DNA from: Staphylococcus sp. Marseille-Q5304
GTDB taxonomy: Bacteria > Bacillota > Bacilli > Staphylococcales > Staphylococcaceae
Reading direction: 5' to 3'
Length of the DNA stretch: 64,000 bases
Assembly: GCF_943737015.1 (NCBI RefSeq)
Contig: NZ_CALSFP010000001.1
Location: forward strand, 1,674,001-1,738,000
In this document: piece by piece, positions 1 through 9,049 of the stretch
How the letters are laid out: every line of letters begins with the position of its first letter
How positions within the stretch are numbered: position 1 is the first letter of the stretch
Position numbers and translations under genes: made by a program
The notes under the pieces: model-generated
The model's database searches: none
What the model was told of the DNA's origin: nothing
Seen by the model: only the letters and a program-made list of their open reading frames with translations

Positions 1-81
1 ATCTACTAATTCATTCAAAGTTAAAAAGTCTTTCTTCGCTAATTCATTTAAGATTAAACTTTGTCGTTTTTCTGAAATCAT
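1..81 (-). CDS. DeoR-family transcriptional repressor, N-terminal 27 residues only (FruR-like)
   Basis: Only the first 27 codons lie in the window, reading leftward from the ATG at 79-81. They translate to the start of a DeoR-type winged helix (MISEKRQSLILNEL, then a Lys-Lys-Asp-Phe-Leu-Thr-Leu stretch before the recognition helix). A GAGGTG ribosome binding site sits about 5 bases upstream. In S. aureus the fructose-operon repressor lies in this neighbourhood near norA, so a FruR-like role is likely, but the effector domain is outside the window. Partial because of the window edge, not because it is broken. Confidence 0.65.
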   Translation of the reverse strand, partial: MISEKRQSLILNELAKKDFLTLNELVD

Positions 82-254
82 CGTTTCACCTCATCTTCAA
101 ATTCATTATAATGAATCCGCTTTCATATTTCAATCACTTTTTATCAAAAACAATCAAAATCAATCATTTTTCTGACAACTTTTTGAACAAATAAAAAATC
201 ACAAAGCGCATATTTATTTACGCCTTGTGATTGAATACTATTAAGTTCTTTAAT

Positions 255-1349
255 TTATACTTTTCTATAACGTTTCAAACCAATAATATTTAATAAAGTA
301 AATACTCCAATAAATAACAATAGTACAGCAAGATCTACCCAAATATGGGCGAGCCCCTGACCTTTGATCATTACATCAGTTAGTCCTTCACCACCATATC
401 TTAATGGGAAAGCATAACTAATTGAACTAATCCACTTTGGAATATTATCTAAAGGAATAATACCCGATAAGAACACTTGTGGTATAACAACAATAGGTAT
501 AAATTGAATCATTTGAAATTCTGAATTAGCAAATGTTGATACAAATATACCGATAGCTAGAGCCGTTAAAGCAATCAGTATGTTAGTAAGTAACACCCAA
601 CCGATACTACCGTGAATATCAATTTTTAATAGGTAAATAGAGTACAGGACGATGATAAGCGTTTGAATGATAGCAAATAAACCATAACCTGCCATATAAC
701 CAAAAACGATTTCACTTCTTTTAATTGATGTAGCCAACAATCTCTCTAAAGTTCCATTTGTTCGTTCTCTTAATAATGCAATTCCAGAAATTAAAAATAC
801 AAAGAAAAATACGAAAACACCTATTAGAATAGGAAATAACTTATCAAAGTATGTGCTATTTGCATCACCATATAAATAGTGATGTTTTAATTTCATATCC
901 TCTGAGGTATGTTGTTTGTTTTGCTTTAGCTGAGGTGGTAGTTTTTGCATGACATGAGCCATATTTTGCATTTTATCTTTCTGAAGAGTGCTTGCTAATA
1001 TTTGTTTGGTAGAAACAGTATGGTTAGGATCTTCATTTTTATAAGTAATGTTTAAATGTTTACCGTCTTTTTCTATATAGGCATCTAGGTTATCGTCTTC
1101 AATCGTTTCTTTAATAGAATTAGGATGGTTAACTGTTTTCGTATCAACTTTATCTGAAGGAAAAGCATTAACTATTTTATTTGGTACATTTCTATTCACG
1201 CCAATTTTCAAATCAGATTCAGTATTTGTATCAAATATAAAATACATTAACGTCAAAACTAAGAGCGGCGCTAAAAACATTAACGCTAATGTTCTTTTAT
1301 CACGTAACAATTCCTTAATAACTCTTATAAAAACTGCTTTTAACCTCAT
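255..1349 (-). CDS. ABC-2 type export permease
   Basis: A 364-residue integral membrane subunit of an ABC exporter. One transmembrane helix lies near the N-terminus (about residues 22-40), followed by a large hydrophilic extracytoplasmic domain (about 40-165) and five or six helices in the C-terminal half. This is the layout of the ABC-2 / YhaP-like family, and the Arg-Glu-Arg-Thr-Asn-Gly-Thr-Leu-Glu-Arg segment near residue 195 is typical of it. Its start codon overlaps the stop of the ATPase gene by 4 bases (ATGA), so the two are translationally coupled. Substrate unknown; a lipophilic drug or peptide is plausible because the pair is divergent from a TetR regulator. Confidence 0.8.
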   Translation of the reverse strand: MRLKAVFIRVIKELLRDKRTLALMFLAPLLVLTLMYFIFDTNTESDLKIGVNRNVPNKIVNAFPSDKVDTKTVNHPNSIKETIEDDNLDAYIEKDGKHLNITYKNEDPNHTVSTKQILASTLQKDKMQNMAHVMQKLPPQLKQNKQHTSEDMKLKHHYLYGDANSTYFDKLFPILIGVFVFFFVFLISGIALLRERTNGTLERLLATSIKRSEIVFGYMAGYGLFAIIQTLIIVLYSIYLLKIDIHGSIGWVLLTNILIALTALAIGIFVSTFANSEFQMIQFIPIVVIPQVFLSGIIPLDNIPKWISSISYAFPLRYGGEGLTDVMIKGQGLAHIWVDLAVLLLFIGVFTLLNIIGLKRYRKV

Positions 1350-2074
1350 TGTTCCACCTTCTTTTCAGCTTTAATAAAGACTTCTTCAATGGAATCAACT
1401 TCAAATTTAGCTTTGAGTGTCTCAGGTGTGCCCATCGTAAATAACTGACCATCAACAATAAGACCGATATAATCACAACGTTCAGCTTCGCTCATCACAT
1501 GTGTTGTGACGATGACAGACTTATTGTTGCGCGTAAGATGGTTTAACTGTTTCCAAATATCTTTTCTTAAACTTGGGTCGATACCTACTGTTGGTTCATC
1601 TAAAATAATGAGGTCAGGATTAGAAAGTAAAGTGATTGCTAATGAAAGTCGACGTTTCATCCCACCTGAAAATGTAGAAACAATTTGGTCAAGTTCTTGT
1701 TCTAAATTAACAAGGTTCATCGTTTCAGATATAGCATTTTTTAATACCTTACCTTTGATTCCTTTTAAATTTCCGAAAAACTCCAAATTTTCGCGAGCTG
1801 ACAATGATTCATATAACGCATCGCTTTGGCCCATATAACCAATGTCATTTAACACTTTTCGATTAGGGATAGTTTGATTAAATAAAGTGGCTTGCCCACC
1901 ATCCAGTTTCTCCATACCCATCAGGCATTTAATTGTAGTCGTTTTGCCAGAACCACTTGGTCCAATTAATCCTAATATTTCACCTGAAGATAGTTCAATA
2001 TTAATGTTATTTAGGACCTGTTTCTTTCCATAATATTTCGTTCCATTTATAAGTTGCGCTACATTTTTTGTCAT
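1346..2074 (-). CDS. ABC transporter ATP-binding protein, drug-export type
   Basis: A 242-residue ATPase that powers the adjacent permease. Walker A is GPSGSGKTT (about residue 38), the signature is FSGGMKRR, Walker B is LIILDEPT, and a switch histidine follows in VTTHVMSEAERCD. The sequence resembles the CcmA/NatA branch of export ATPases. I place the start at 2074 because the AGGAGG site is about 9 bases upstream of that ATG; an ATG two codons earlier is too close to it. The gene is divergent from the TetR gene at 2215 across a 140-base region holding a palindrome, so TetR-controlled induction of the operon is inferred. Confidence 0.85.
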   Translation of the reverse strand: MTKNVAQLINGTKYYGKKQVLNNINIELSSGEILGLIGPSGSGKTTTIKCLMGMEKLDGGQATLFNQTIPNRKVLNDIGYMGQSDALYESLSARENLEFFGNLKGIKGKVLKNAISETMNLVNLEQELDQIVSTFSGGMKRRLSLAITLLSNPDLIILDEPTVGIDPSLRKDIWKQLNHLTRNNKSVIVTTHVMSEAERCDYIGLIVDGQLFTMGTPETLKAKFEVDSIEEVFIKAEKKVEQ

Positions 2075-2163
2075 TTGCATCCCCCTCCTATTAGACACCG
2101 TGTTTATTTTCTCTCATAATAAGATTATATAATGATGGATAATTTAAGCAATAGTAAATCTTA

Positions 2164-2186
2164 ATTTAATTAACATATAATTAAAT
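2164..2186. promoter_or_regulatory. Candidate TetR operator (9-5-9 palindrome)
   Basis: A perfect inverted repeat, ATTTAATTA, five-base spacer ACATA, then TAATTAAAT, lies between the divergent ABC export operon and the TetR gene. Autoregulatory TetR proteins usually bind such a site in the shared promoter region. The region is very AT-rich, so some palindromy is expected by chance. Confidence 0.45.
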
Positions 2187-2214
2187 ATGTCTAATAATGT
2201 TTAGGAGGTAAATT

Positions 2215-2793
2215 ATGGAAAATGAAAACACAACAGATATACGGATTTTAAAAACAAGACGTCGCGTACGTGTAGCTTTAATAAAGTTATTAAAACAAAA
2301 AAAGTTTGAAGAAATTGATGTGAAAGATATATGTAATGAGAGCGGAATAAGTAGAGGGACTTTTTATAAACATTTTAAAGATAAATATGATTTAGTTTAT
2401 CAATATCAATTAGAGATAATGAAAAAAGCAAAACAACATATTAGTCAAATCATCAATAACAACCCAGATCAATTATTTATTCAAATGCTAGAATTTTGGA
2501 ATAATGAAGCCGAATTACTTCTTCTACTTATTTCAAATAACGGTTCTCCAGATATTCAAAATCAAGTTAAAAAATTACTTCAACGATATATGGAACGTTA
2601 TACCTTTTCTTTAGTGTTTAAAAATAACTTCACTAATCAAGAAAAACATTATTTCACAATATTTTTAACTAATGCGTTATTCGGCATTATCCAAGAATGG
2701 GTAAATCAAGGTCAACAAGAATCTCCTGAAGAATTGGCTTTAATCCTCTCGAAAATCATGCCGTCTTCTTTAATGAAGAAAAGTTATACTTAA
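2215..2793 (+). CDS. TetR/AcrR-family transcriptional regulator
   Basis: A 192-residue repressor. The N-terminal helix-turn-helix is clear: KKFEEIDVKDICNESGISRG followed by TFYKHFKDKYDLV (about residues 32-66). The C-terminal ligand domain resembles the TetR_C_7 group used by DhaS/YhgE-type regulators. An AGGAGG site 7 bases upstream fixes the start. It is divergent from the two-gene ABC exporter and probably represses that operon and itself; the inducer is unknown. Confidence 0.85.
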   Translation: MENENTTDIRILKTRRRVRVALIKLLKQKKFEEIDVKDICNESGISRGTFYKHFKDKYDLVYQYQLEIMKKAKQHISQIINNNPDQLFIQMLEFWNNEAELLLLLISNNGSPDIQNQVKKLLQRYMERYTFSLVFKNNFTNQEKHYFTIFLTNALFGIIQEWVNQGQQESPEELALILSKIMPSSLMKKSYT

Positions 2794-2838
2794 TAAATAA
2801 TTTCAATGATTGGTATCTAATTTAATTTAACAAAAACA

Positions 2839-2875
2839 ATACTCCCCTTTTCATTTTTAGCGAAAAGAGGAGTAT
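2839..2875 (-). terminator. Rho-independent terminator, bidirectional
   Basis: The arms ATACTCCCCTTTTC and GAAAAGAGGAGTAT pair around a short loop, and the minus-strand product runs into GTTTTTG. It sits directly between the ends of the convergent TetR gene and gtaB. Confidence 0.75.
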
Positions 2876-2884
2876 GATTAACAA

Positions 2885-3754
2885 TTAATCAATATCTAAT
2901 TTTTTAATAAATGATGTCAATTCATCGCGCATTGACTCATCTTTTAAGGCGAATTCTATCGTCGTTTTAACGAAACCTAACTTTTCGCCAACGTCAAAAC
3001 GATTTCCATCGAAGTCAAATGCGTATACTTGATCATCTTTATTCAAACGTTCAATAGCATCAGTCAACTGGATTTCGCCACCTGCACCTTTACCTTGTGT
3101 AGCAAGGTAATCAAATATTTCTGGTGTTAAAATGTAACGGCCCATAATCGCTAAATTAGAAGGCGCTGTACCTTGTTTTGGTTTTTCAACAAATTGTTTA
3201 ACCTCATACTTTTTATCTACCTTTTCTAAAGGATCGATAATGCCGTAACGATGCGTTTGGCTTTCATCAACTTCTTGTACACCAATCACTGATTTACCTG
3301 TATCCTCGTAAGCCTCAACAAGTTGCTTGATTGCTGGGTTATCAGATTCAACGATATCATCACCTAATAACACTGCAAACGGTTCATCTCCAATAAATTG
3401 GCGTGCCGAATAGATAGCGTGTCCTAGGCCTTTTTGTTCTTTTTGACGAACATAGAATATATTCGCTAAATCAGTTGAATATTTTACTTGTTCGAGTAAA
3501 TCAGTTTTGCCTTTTTCTTGTAAAATCATTTCTAATTCTTTTTGATTATCGAAATGGTCTTCAATTGCGCGTTTATGTTTACCCGTAACTATAATAATAT
3601 CTTCTATACCAGCCTTGGCCGCTTCTTCAACTATGTATTGAATCGTTGGTTTATCTAATATCGGGAGCATTTCTTTCGGCATTGCTTTAGTCGCTGGTAA
3701 AAATCTTGTTCCTAATCCTGCTGCGGGTATAATCGCTTTCTTAATTTGATTCAA
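2885..3754 (-). CDS. gtaB: UTP-glucose-1-phosphate uridylyltransferase
   Basis: Makes UDP-glucose from UTP and glucose-1-phosphate in the cytoplasm; in staphylococci UDP-glucose feeds the glycolipid anchor of lipoteichoic acid. The nucleotidyltransferase signature is at the N-terminus ([20 protein letters not shown]), and the rest matches the GalU/GtaB family over its full length, about 289 residues. I prefer the TTG at 3754 as start: it follows AAGGAT by 7 bases and gives a protein beginning like S. aureus GtaB (Met-x-x-Ile-Lys-Lys-Ala). The ATG at 3763 has no spacing for a ribosome site. The 362 bases upstream hold only promoter-like AT-rich sequence and a dispersed repeat (4001-4098). Confidence 0.93.
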   Translation of the reverse strand: MNQIKKAIIPAAGLGTRFLPATKAMPKEMLPILDKPTIQYIVEEAAKAGIEDIIIVTGKHKRAIEDHFDNQKELEMILQEKGKTDLLEQVKYSTDLANIFYVRQKEQKGLGHAIYSARQFIGDEPFAVLLGDDIVESDNPAIKQLVEAYEDTGKSVIGVQEVDESQTHRYGIIDPLEKVDKKYEVKQFVEKPKQGTAPSNLAIMGRYILTPEIFDYLATQGKGAGGEIQLTDAIERLNKDDQVYAFDFDGNRFDVGEKLGFVKTTIEFALKDESMRDELTSFIKKLDID

Positions 3755-4000
3755 GTTGTTCATCCTTTCCGTTGTCATCTATCATCAAATATACTCGTGA
3801 GCATGGTCATCATTGTTGAATACTTTAAAAAGGTTTGCTTACCATTACTTTTATAGTACTCTTCTCAAACCGCTTACTCATCTCACTTTTCTTAATGTAA
3901 TCATAACATTGATCGGTACAACTTTATAATATTTTTTATGTCAGTTGCATATTATTCAATATCTATGTGAAGTTTACCCATATTTTTCTGTATATAAAAT

Positions 4001-4098
4001 AAAGAGTCTGCGACAAAAATAGGTGTCTCAGACTCTTTATCAATTTGTGGGACTACGAAATCTCTGTTAGAAAATTCGATTTCTGTCCCACTCCCTTT
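4001..4098 (-). repeat. Dispersed structured intergenic repeat, copy A
   Basis: Read on the minus strand this 98-base unit begins AAAGGGAGTGGGACAG and matches the plus-strand unit at 45861-45955 with about nine differences. It folds into two hairpins: GTGGGAC pairs with GTCCCAC, with an inner AAATC/GATTT stem; then AAAGAGTCTGAGACA pairs with TGTCGCAGACTCTTT. The second hairpin lies just 3' of the minus-strand gene 4117-4872 and could serve as its terminator. No coding potential is visible. The rest of the gap from 3755 to 4116 shows nothing else I can name. Confidence 0.8.
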
Positions 4099-4116
4099 GA
4101 TACTTATTTAATACAC

Positions 4117-4872
4117 TTAATTTATTGTATGTTGATGATTTACGTTTCCATTTTTATCAATAATAATTTGATATGTTTTTGAACCATTTTTACTTTGATA
4201 CTTATAACACATACCATCTTTCGATTCTTCAACATTACTCAATGTTGTACTGTTACCTAGTTTATCTGTGGCATGTTTTTGTGCAATGACTTCAGACTCC
4301 TGTGGTGAAATGCTAGGTTTATGAGATGGTTTGCCACCTTTAATATTAAATGATTTATCAATAATACGAGCTTCATTGTGGTTGTCTACTAAAACTTTAT
4401 AATAAGTGTGTGGTTTCAGTCTATTTTTAAAGGTGAAAATATAATAATATTTACCTTGGCATGTACTATCGATACCATAATCATTATATTTATTGTTTGC
4501 GTGGTTATCATGGTTAACTGTGGAACGCGCTTTACCTAATGCTTCTGAGAATTGAGGTAATTCAGCTTTACCAATTTCATTAAGCTTCAAATTATGTGTC
4601 TCTCTTTCAGCAATTGGTATATAGTGCTTTGCATGATAAGGTTTTTTTTGTTCTTTTCCGTTTTTCACTTTATCGATTAAGTTAAGTGAGGCCTCATGAC
4701 CGTTATTATCTTTTTCTTTTGCATTTGCTATCTTGCTCATATTGGGCACGTTAGAAATTGTATGATGCACTTTCATTAATGCATTTTCATTTGTAGCTAT
4801 GATTAAAAGAAAACATAAACAACAGGCTAGAAAGAGGGCTGATACACCTAACATCATATTTTTCCAATTCAT
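4117..4872 (-). CDS. Membrane-anchored or secreted protein of unknown function, possible C-terminal PepSY-like domain
   Basis: About 251 residues. One strongly hydrophobic helix lies near the N-terminus (about residues 6-26, with two adjacent cysteines in FLACCLCFLL), followed by a hydrophilic extracellular part rich in Lys, Asn and His. The last 65 residues (from about ISPQESEVIAQKHA through a repeated beta-like pattern ending in IDKNGNV) have the helix-then-strands look of a PepSY domain, which is only a guess. Two further cysteines lie in TCQGK and MCYKY. The start is uncertain; ATG 4872 has the better spacing to a weak GGG site. I do not recognise a characterised homologue. Confidence 0.6.
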   Translation of the reverse strand: MNWKNMMLGVSALFLACCLCFLLIIATNENALMKVHHTISNVPNMSKIANAKEKDNNGHEASLNLIDKVKNGKEQKKPYHAKHYIPIAERETHNLKLNEIGKAELPQFSEALGKARSTVNHDNHANNKYNDYGIDSTCQGKYYYIFTFKNRLKPHTYYKVLVDNHNEARIIDKSFNIKGGKPSHKPSISPQESEVIAQKHATDKLGNSTTLSNVEESKDGMCYKYQSKNGSKTYQIIIDKNGNVNHQHTIN

Positions 4873-5163
4873 ATTCATACCCACATTTCTTCAAATAATT
4901 TACCTTATAGTAACACAAAACAACCTATTTTCAGTTATATAGATTGCAATTTAAAATAAATGTAATATATGTAATATTGGTATTACTAAATTGAAGTATC
5001 ATTACAATATTCACTAATATTTATTTCACTTTAAATCGCATTATAAGGTAATTTTTGAAAAGTTATGAGCTTAGTTTTTTTACAACGCTAAATCATCTTT
5101 CTTTTCACTTTGTGTTGACGAAAATTTCATTACACATCGGTAATGCGAACAATCTTTTAAATA

Positions 5164-6321
5164 TTATGTTTGCTTCTTTTTATATCTCATTTTCTCAATA
5201 AAAATTACACCAATACCTATCATCATAACGATAATCGACATATATAAAGGAAATTCAAAGTTGACATCATACAAACTTCCTGCAACGAGCGGACCAATAA
5301 AATTCCCCATACTCGTAAATGTGGAGTTGAGCCCACCCGCGAAACCTTGTCGATTACCTGCAATATTTGAAAAATAATTGGTTATAGCAGGGCGAATCAT
5401 ATCGAACCCAATAAAGACTATGAAACTGATCAACATAATTGTCCAATAATTATTCGCAACAATTAATCCTAATAGTACGAGTGATGAATAGAGTAGCGCT
5501 ACTACTATAAAGTTAAGTTCCTTTAAATATTTCATAAATTTATCAAAGAAGAATACTTGGCATATCGCACCTAGCACGCCCCCACCAGAAATTGCGATAG
5601 ATATATCTAACGGAGAATACTTTGCTTTGTCTGCAGTATATAGAGGGAACAACGTTTCAAACGCCGATAATCCAAAAGCTAATACAAGAGTAAGGATTAT
5701 AGGTGTTACAAATACTTTCCAATCAATTTTAGTTAGCATATCGCTTTGATACTTTGTAAAACCGTCTGTTGAATGTTTTTTTAAACTTTTAAGCATAGTG
5801 ATTGTCATGATTAACGCAATAAAACCACTGACCCCTGCAATAAAGAACGGTAAACGGTGTGAAAATTCTGCTAAAAATCCACCAATTCCTGGTCCAAGAA
5901 TAAAACCAGAGTTAATAATGGCTGACATATAGCCAAAATTCTTTGCTTTATCTTTAGCTACTGAAATATCAGCAATCATACCTGTCACACCCGGCATAAC
6001 CATACCTGCACTAAAACCACCGAGAATTCTTGAAATAATAAGTATTGTAAAAGTATGTCCTACTGCAAATAATATTTCAGAAATGGTAAATAACACGAGG
6101 CCTATACAGATTATTAACTTTTTACCTAATTTATCTGCTAAAGTACCACCGAAAGGAGAAATAAGCATTTGAGACATAGCAAATACCGCAACTAATATAC
6201 CTAGGTCACTACCATTGAGTCCCAAGTCTTTTAAATAAATAGGCAATACTGGAATAACTAATCCAATCCCTAAAAAAACTAAAAATATATTAAAATAAAG
6301 TATAATAAACTGTTTTTTCAT
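5164..6321 (-). CDS. norA: NorA multidrug efflux pump (MFS, DHA1 family)
   Basis: A 385-residue, 12-helix proton-driven antiporter in the cytoplasmic membrane. In S. aureus NorA exports hydrophilic fluoroquinolones, dyes and quaternary ammonium compounds. The sequence follows S. aureus NorA nearly residue for residue in conserved stretches: GTLADKLGKKLIICIGL (MFS motif A), SAIINSGFILGPGIGGF (motif C) and the C-terminal GGLNSTFTSMGNFIGPL. A GAGGCG site precedes the ATG. In S. aureus norA is controlled by MgrA and NorG; mgrA is 4.5 kb away here. It is transcribed alone. The 291 bases between it and the unknown gene at 4117 show no further gene or strong terminator. Confidence 0.95.
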   Translation of the reverse strand: MKKQFIILYFNIFLVFLGIGLVIPVLPIYLKDLGLNGSDLGILVAVFAMSQMLISPFGGTLADKLGKKLIICIGLVLFTISEILFAVGHTFTILIISRILGGFSAGMVMPGVTGMIADISVAKDKAKNFGYMSAIINSGFILGPGIGGFLAEFSHRLPFFIAGVSGFIALIMTITMLKSLKKHSTDGFTKYQSDMLTKIDWKVFVTPIILTLVLAFGLSAFETLFPLYTADKAKYSPLDISIAISGGGVLGAICQVFFFDKFMKYLKELNFIVVALLYSSLVLLGLIVANNYWTIMLISFIVFIGFDMIRPAITNYFSNIAGNRQGFAGGLNSTFTSMGNFIGPLVAGSLYDVNFEFPLYMSIIVMMIGIGVIFIEKMRYKKKQT

Positions 6322-6610
6322 ATGTCTCGCCTCATTTCTCTATATAGTACCTTTTCATACAATTATTTATGTACTAAACTCTTTTGATTTATATTTGAAT
6401 TTTACGTAAATAAGCTTTATTATAAAATTTCACGTCAAATCAACTTAGAAATTCATACAAACTAATTATACTAACTACTTTATTATGAATTTATATAAAG
6501 TCAAAACAATCAAACTTACTTTGATTTACGAATGCAATATTTGTTTATATAATTAACCGATAATGAAAAAAAGTGAACATCAAAAACAACAAAGGAAAGT
6601 AGGTTTTGTC

Positions 6611-7234
6611 ATGAAAGCACGCTATATAGCTAGAATCACCTTTGTCTTACTGATGATTATATCTATTTGCTTTAATAGTGTATTTAAATTTCTGACATTA
6701 AATTTATTTCTAGCTTATATCCCCTTTGAACTGTGCTTACTCTTGAAACTGTTCAAACCAAAACGAAATATCGAATGGCCATTATTTATAATTTTTATGC
6801 TCGTATTTTTATTTATGGTTCCAAACACACTATATATGGTGACCGACTTAATTCATTTAAAGCAATTTAACTTTAACTTTTACCAAGGATTGGAAATTCA
6901 AGAATGGGTATACTTTACATTCCTAATTATCTCAGTATTACTCGCACTTTATTTACTAACTATTATGTATTTAGAACTTGAACATTTTACGCACAATCTT
7001 TTAATGAATAAATTACTGATATTAGTCATTATGTTTTTAAATGGACTCGGCATTTTTATAGGCAGATTCTTAAGGTTACATTCAGTTTATCTCATTAATG
7101 AACCTTTACCAATTATTCAAAAAGTGTTGACTAGCTTGAATTTTGAGTCAATTTCTTTTATCTTATTACTCGTCATTTTACAAATCATTATTTATGCTTT
7201 TGCGAAGGGAGTTCGAAGCGTCAATGAGTCCTAA
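6611..7234 (+). CDS. DUF1361-family membrane protein
   Basis: About 207 residues with seven or so hydrophobic helices across nearly the whole length; the Pro-Asn-Thr-Leu-Tyr-Met-Val-Thr-Asp-Leu segment near the third helix is characteristic of the DUF1361 family. Function unknown. I place the start at 6611, where AAGGAAAGTAGG lies just upstream; an in-frame ATG at 6563 has no ribosome binding site. The gene runs divergently from norA and overlaps the next gene by 11 bases, so they form an operon. Confidence 0.7.
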   Translation: MKARYIARITFVLLMIISICFNSVFKFLTLNLFLAYIPFELCLLLKLFKPKRNIEWPLFIIFMLVFLFMVPNTLYMVTDLIHLKQFNFNFYQGLEIQEWVYFTFLIISVLLALYLLTIMYLELEHFTHNLLMNKLLILVIMFLNGLGIFIGRFLRLHSVYLINEPLPIIQKVLTSLNFESISFILLLVILQIIIYAFAKGVRSVNES

Positions 7235-7499
7235 TATAATGATTCTTATCGTTGTAATCGTTGTTTTGCAACTGATTATCGGACATTTATTACATGATAT
7301 AGGTTTTTCATATACACAAAGTATTTTATTGATGTTACTTCCTTTAGGTATTGGATTGTTTTTCCTACAAATCTTATATTATGAAAGAAAGTATCCAGAA
7401 TGGGATGTACCATTCAAATCAAAGGTTCGTTTAAAATACCTTTATTTATTAACATTATTAGAATACATCGCTTTGTATATTTGTATCTTTAAAATGTAA
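7224..7499 (+). CDS. Small integral membrane protein, unknown function
   Basis: About 91 residues with three hydrophobic helices (roughly residues 3-20, 28-48 and 72-90). The ATG at 7224 lies inside the end of the DUF1361 gene, with AAGGGAG about 12 bases upstream, so translation is probably coupled. A longer reading from 7143 would lie inside the upstream gene and is unlikely. I recognise no family; conserved position beside a DUF1361 protein suggests they work together, which is inference. Confidence 0.6.
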   Translation: MSPNIMILIVVIVVLQLIIGHLLHDIGFSYTQSILLMLLPLGIGLFFLQILYYERKYPEWDVPFKSKVRLKYLYLLTLLEYIALYICIFKM

Positions 7500-7549
7500 A
7501 TCATAATTTCAATTCGAGAAAACGAACCATGTCTAGAACATAAATCCTG

Positions 7550-7592
7550 AAAAAGCCAGTAAATGAGTTTTACATTCATTTACTGGCTTTTT
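7550..7592. terminator. Bidirectional Rho-independent terminator
   Basis: A perfect 17-base stem (AAAAAGCCAGTAAATGA with TCATTTACTGGCTTTTT) with a 9-base loop, ending in TTTTTATTT on the plus strand. It separates the convergent DUF1361 operon and malate dehydrogenase gene. Confidence 0.85.
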
Positions 7593-7664
7593 ATTTATAA
7601 TACTTCATAAGCTTATGATTTAAATAGTTAGAATACTTTATAATCCGATGTCACTTTTCCAAAA

Positions 7665-8603
7665 TTATTGTTGTTTCAACGATTGTTTTACTTCTGTAAC
7701 AGAATCAGCTGAAACCTTAAGTTGCTCTTGTTCCTCTGTGGATAGTTTCAATTCCACAACGCGTTCTATTCCGTTCTCTCCTAATATCGTAGGCACTCCT
7801 AAACAGATGTCCGAATACCCATATTCACCATCTAAATAAGAAATGGTTGGGAGTAATCTTTTTTGATCTTTGAGTATCGCAACTAACATGCTATACACCG
7901 CTGAAGCTGGAGCATAATAAGCGGAACCATTGCCTAATAATTCAACAATTTCAGCTCCACCTTTTCGTGTACGAGCAACGATACCTTCAATTTGTGTATC
8001 ATCTAATAAAGAACGTAAAGGGACTCCATTCACATTTGTAGAATTTACTAATGGCAACATCGTATCTCCATGACCGCCAAGCACGAGGCCTTTAACGTCT
8101 TTGACAGAAACACCTAAAGCCTGTGCGATGAACGTTTGGTAACGTGCTGTATCTAATATGCCTGATTGACCTATTACACGAGATTTTGGGAACCCTGATG
8201 CTTGTAATACAGAATATGTCATCGCGTCTACTGGATTGGTTAACACTACAATCGTACAGTTAGGCGAATATTTTACGATATTACTTGTAACGTCATGCAT
8301 GACAGATTCGTTAACTTGAACAAGTTCATCACGACTCATACCTGGTTTACGCGGCACCCCAGCAGTAATGACTACAATGTCTGAGTTCTCAGTATCTTCA
8401 TAGTTAATTGAACCTTTAATGTCAGCATCAAAACCATAAATAGGGCTACTTTGTAAAATATCTAAAGCTTTACCTTGTACCTGACTTTCATTGTGAGGTC
8501 GATCAATCACAACAACATCTGCAAGTTCTTGTTGCGCCACAATAAATGCTAATGTTGCACCCGTATTTCCGCCGCCAATAATAGAAACCTTTTTCTTTGC
8601 CAT
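7665..8603 (-). CDS. mdh: Malate dehydrogenase, NAD-dependent (LDH-like type)
   Basis: Interconverts malate and oxaloacetate using NAD in the cytoplasm. The 312-residue protein has an N-terminal Rossmann motif (GGGNTGAT), the mobile loop [14 protein letters not shown], the DTARY stretch and the catalytic histidine in GGHGD. The loop carries Arg where lactate dehydrogenases have Gln, which defines malate specificity in this superfamily. Overall it aligns with Bacillus Mdh throughout. A GGGGG site lies 6 bases before the ATG. It stands alone rather than with citrate synthase and isocitrate dehydrogenase. As far as I recall S. aureus relies on malate:quinone oxidoreductases, so this gene may mark a species difference. 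Confidence 0.88.
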   Translation of the reverse strand: MAKKKVSIIGGGNTGATLAFIVAQQELADVVVIDRPHNESQVQGKALDILQSSPIYGFDADIKGSINYEDTENSDIVVITAGVPRKPGMSRDELVQVNESVMHDVTSNIVKYSPNCTIVVLTNPVDAMTYSVLQASGFPKSRVIGQSGILDTARYQTFIAQALGVSVKDVKGLVLGGHGDTMLPLVNSTNVNGVPLRSLLDDTQIEGIVARTRKGGAEIVELLGNGSAYYAPASAVYSMLVAILKDQKRLLPTISYLDGEYGYSDICLGVPTILGENGIERVVELKLSTEEQEQLKVSADSVTEVKQSLKQQ

Positions 8604-8729
8604 AATATCCCCCTCAATCTAATTTACTTGTTATTTTAATTATAACACTAAAAAGAAAGATATTATGGTAATTCACTTGCTTGATTTCTTTGATTTAATT
8701 ATTCAATGCAATTAAATTTACTTATCATA

Positions 8730-9029
8730 TTAAAATAAATTATTTGCTTTACCATATAAATAAATTAACGAACCAAAAATAGCTAATGTCATTAACGTTA
8801 ATATCAAAGTAAGTATCATAATACGTTTGTAATGCTTAAGAAAAGATACAAATAATAATCCTGTATTGTAAAAGAAAAACAGACCAAATAATACCATCAT
8901 CGTATTAATATCTGGATAAATAATATTCAACAATGCTACAACGAGTGCGAAACCTAAAAATGGTAAGATAATTAAATTACGTGCAAACTTAAACTGCTTT
9001 TCACGTAACTTATCGTTATTCTCCGTCAT
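8730..9029 (-). CDS. Small membrane protein, unknown function
   Basis: A 99-residue protein with a charged N-terminus (about 15 residues) and three or four hydrophobic helices, ending shortly after the last. GGAGAG precedes the ATG by 6 bases. Only 20 bases separate it from the aldo/keto reductase gene upstream, so they are probably co-transcribed. No recognisable domain. Confidence 0.65.
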   Translation of the reverse strand: MTENNDKLREKQFKFARNLIILPFLGFALVVALLNIIYPDINTMMVLFGLFFFYNTGLLFVSFLKHYKRIMILTLILTLMTLAIFGSLIYLYGKANNLF

Positions 9030-9049
9030 AACAACTCTCCTTCTAAATT

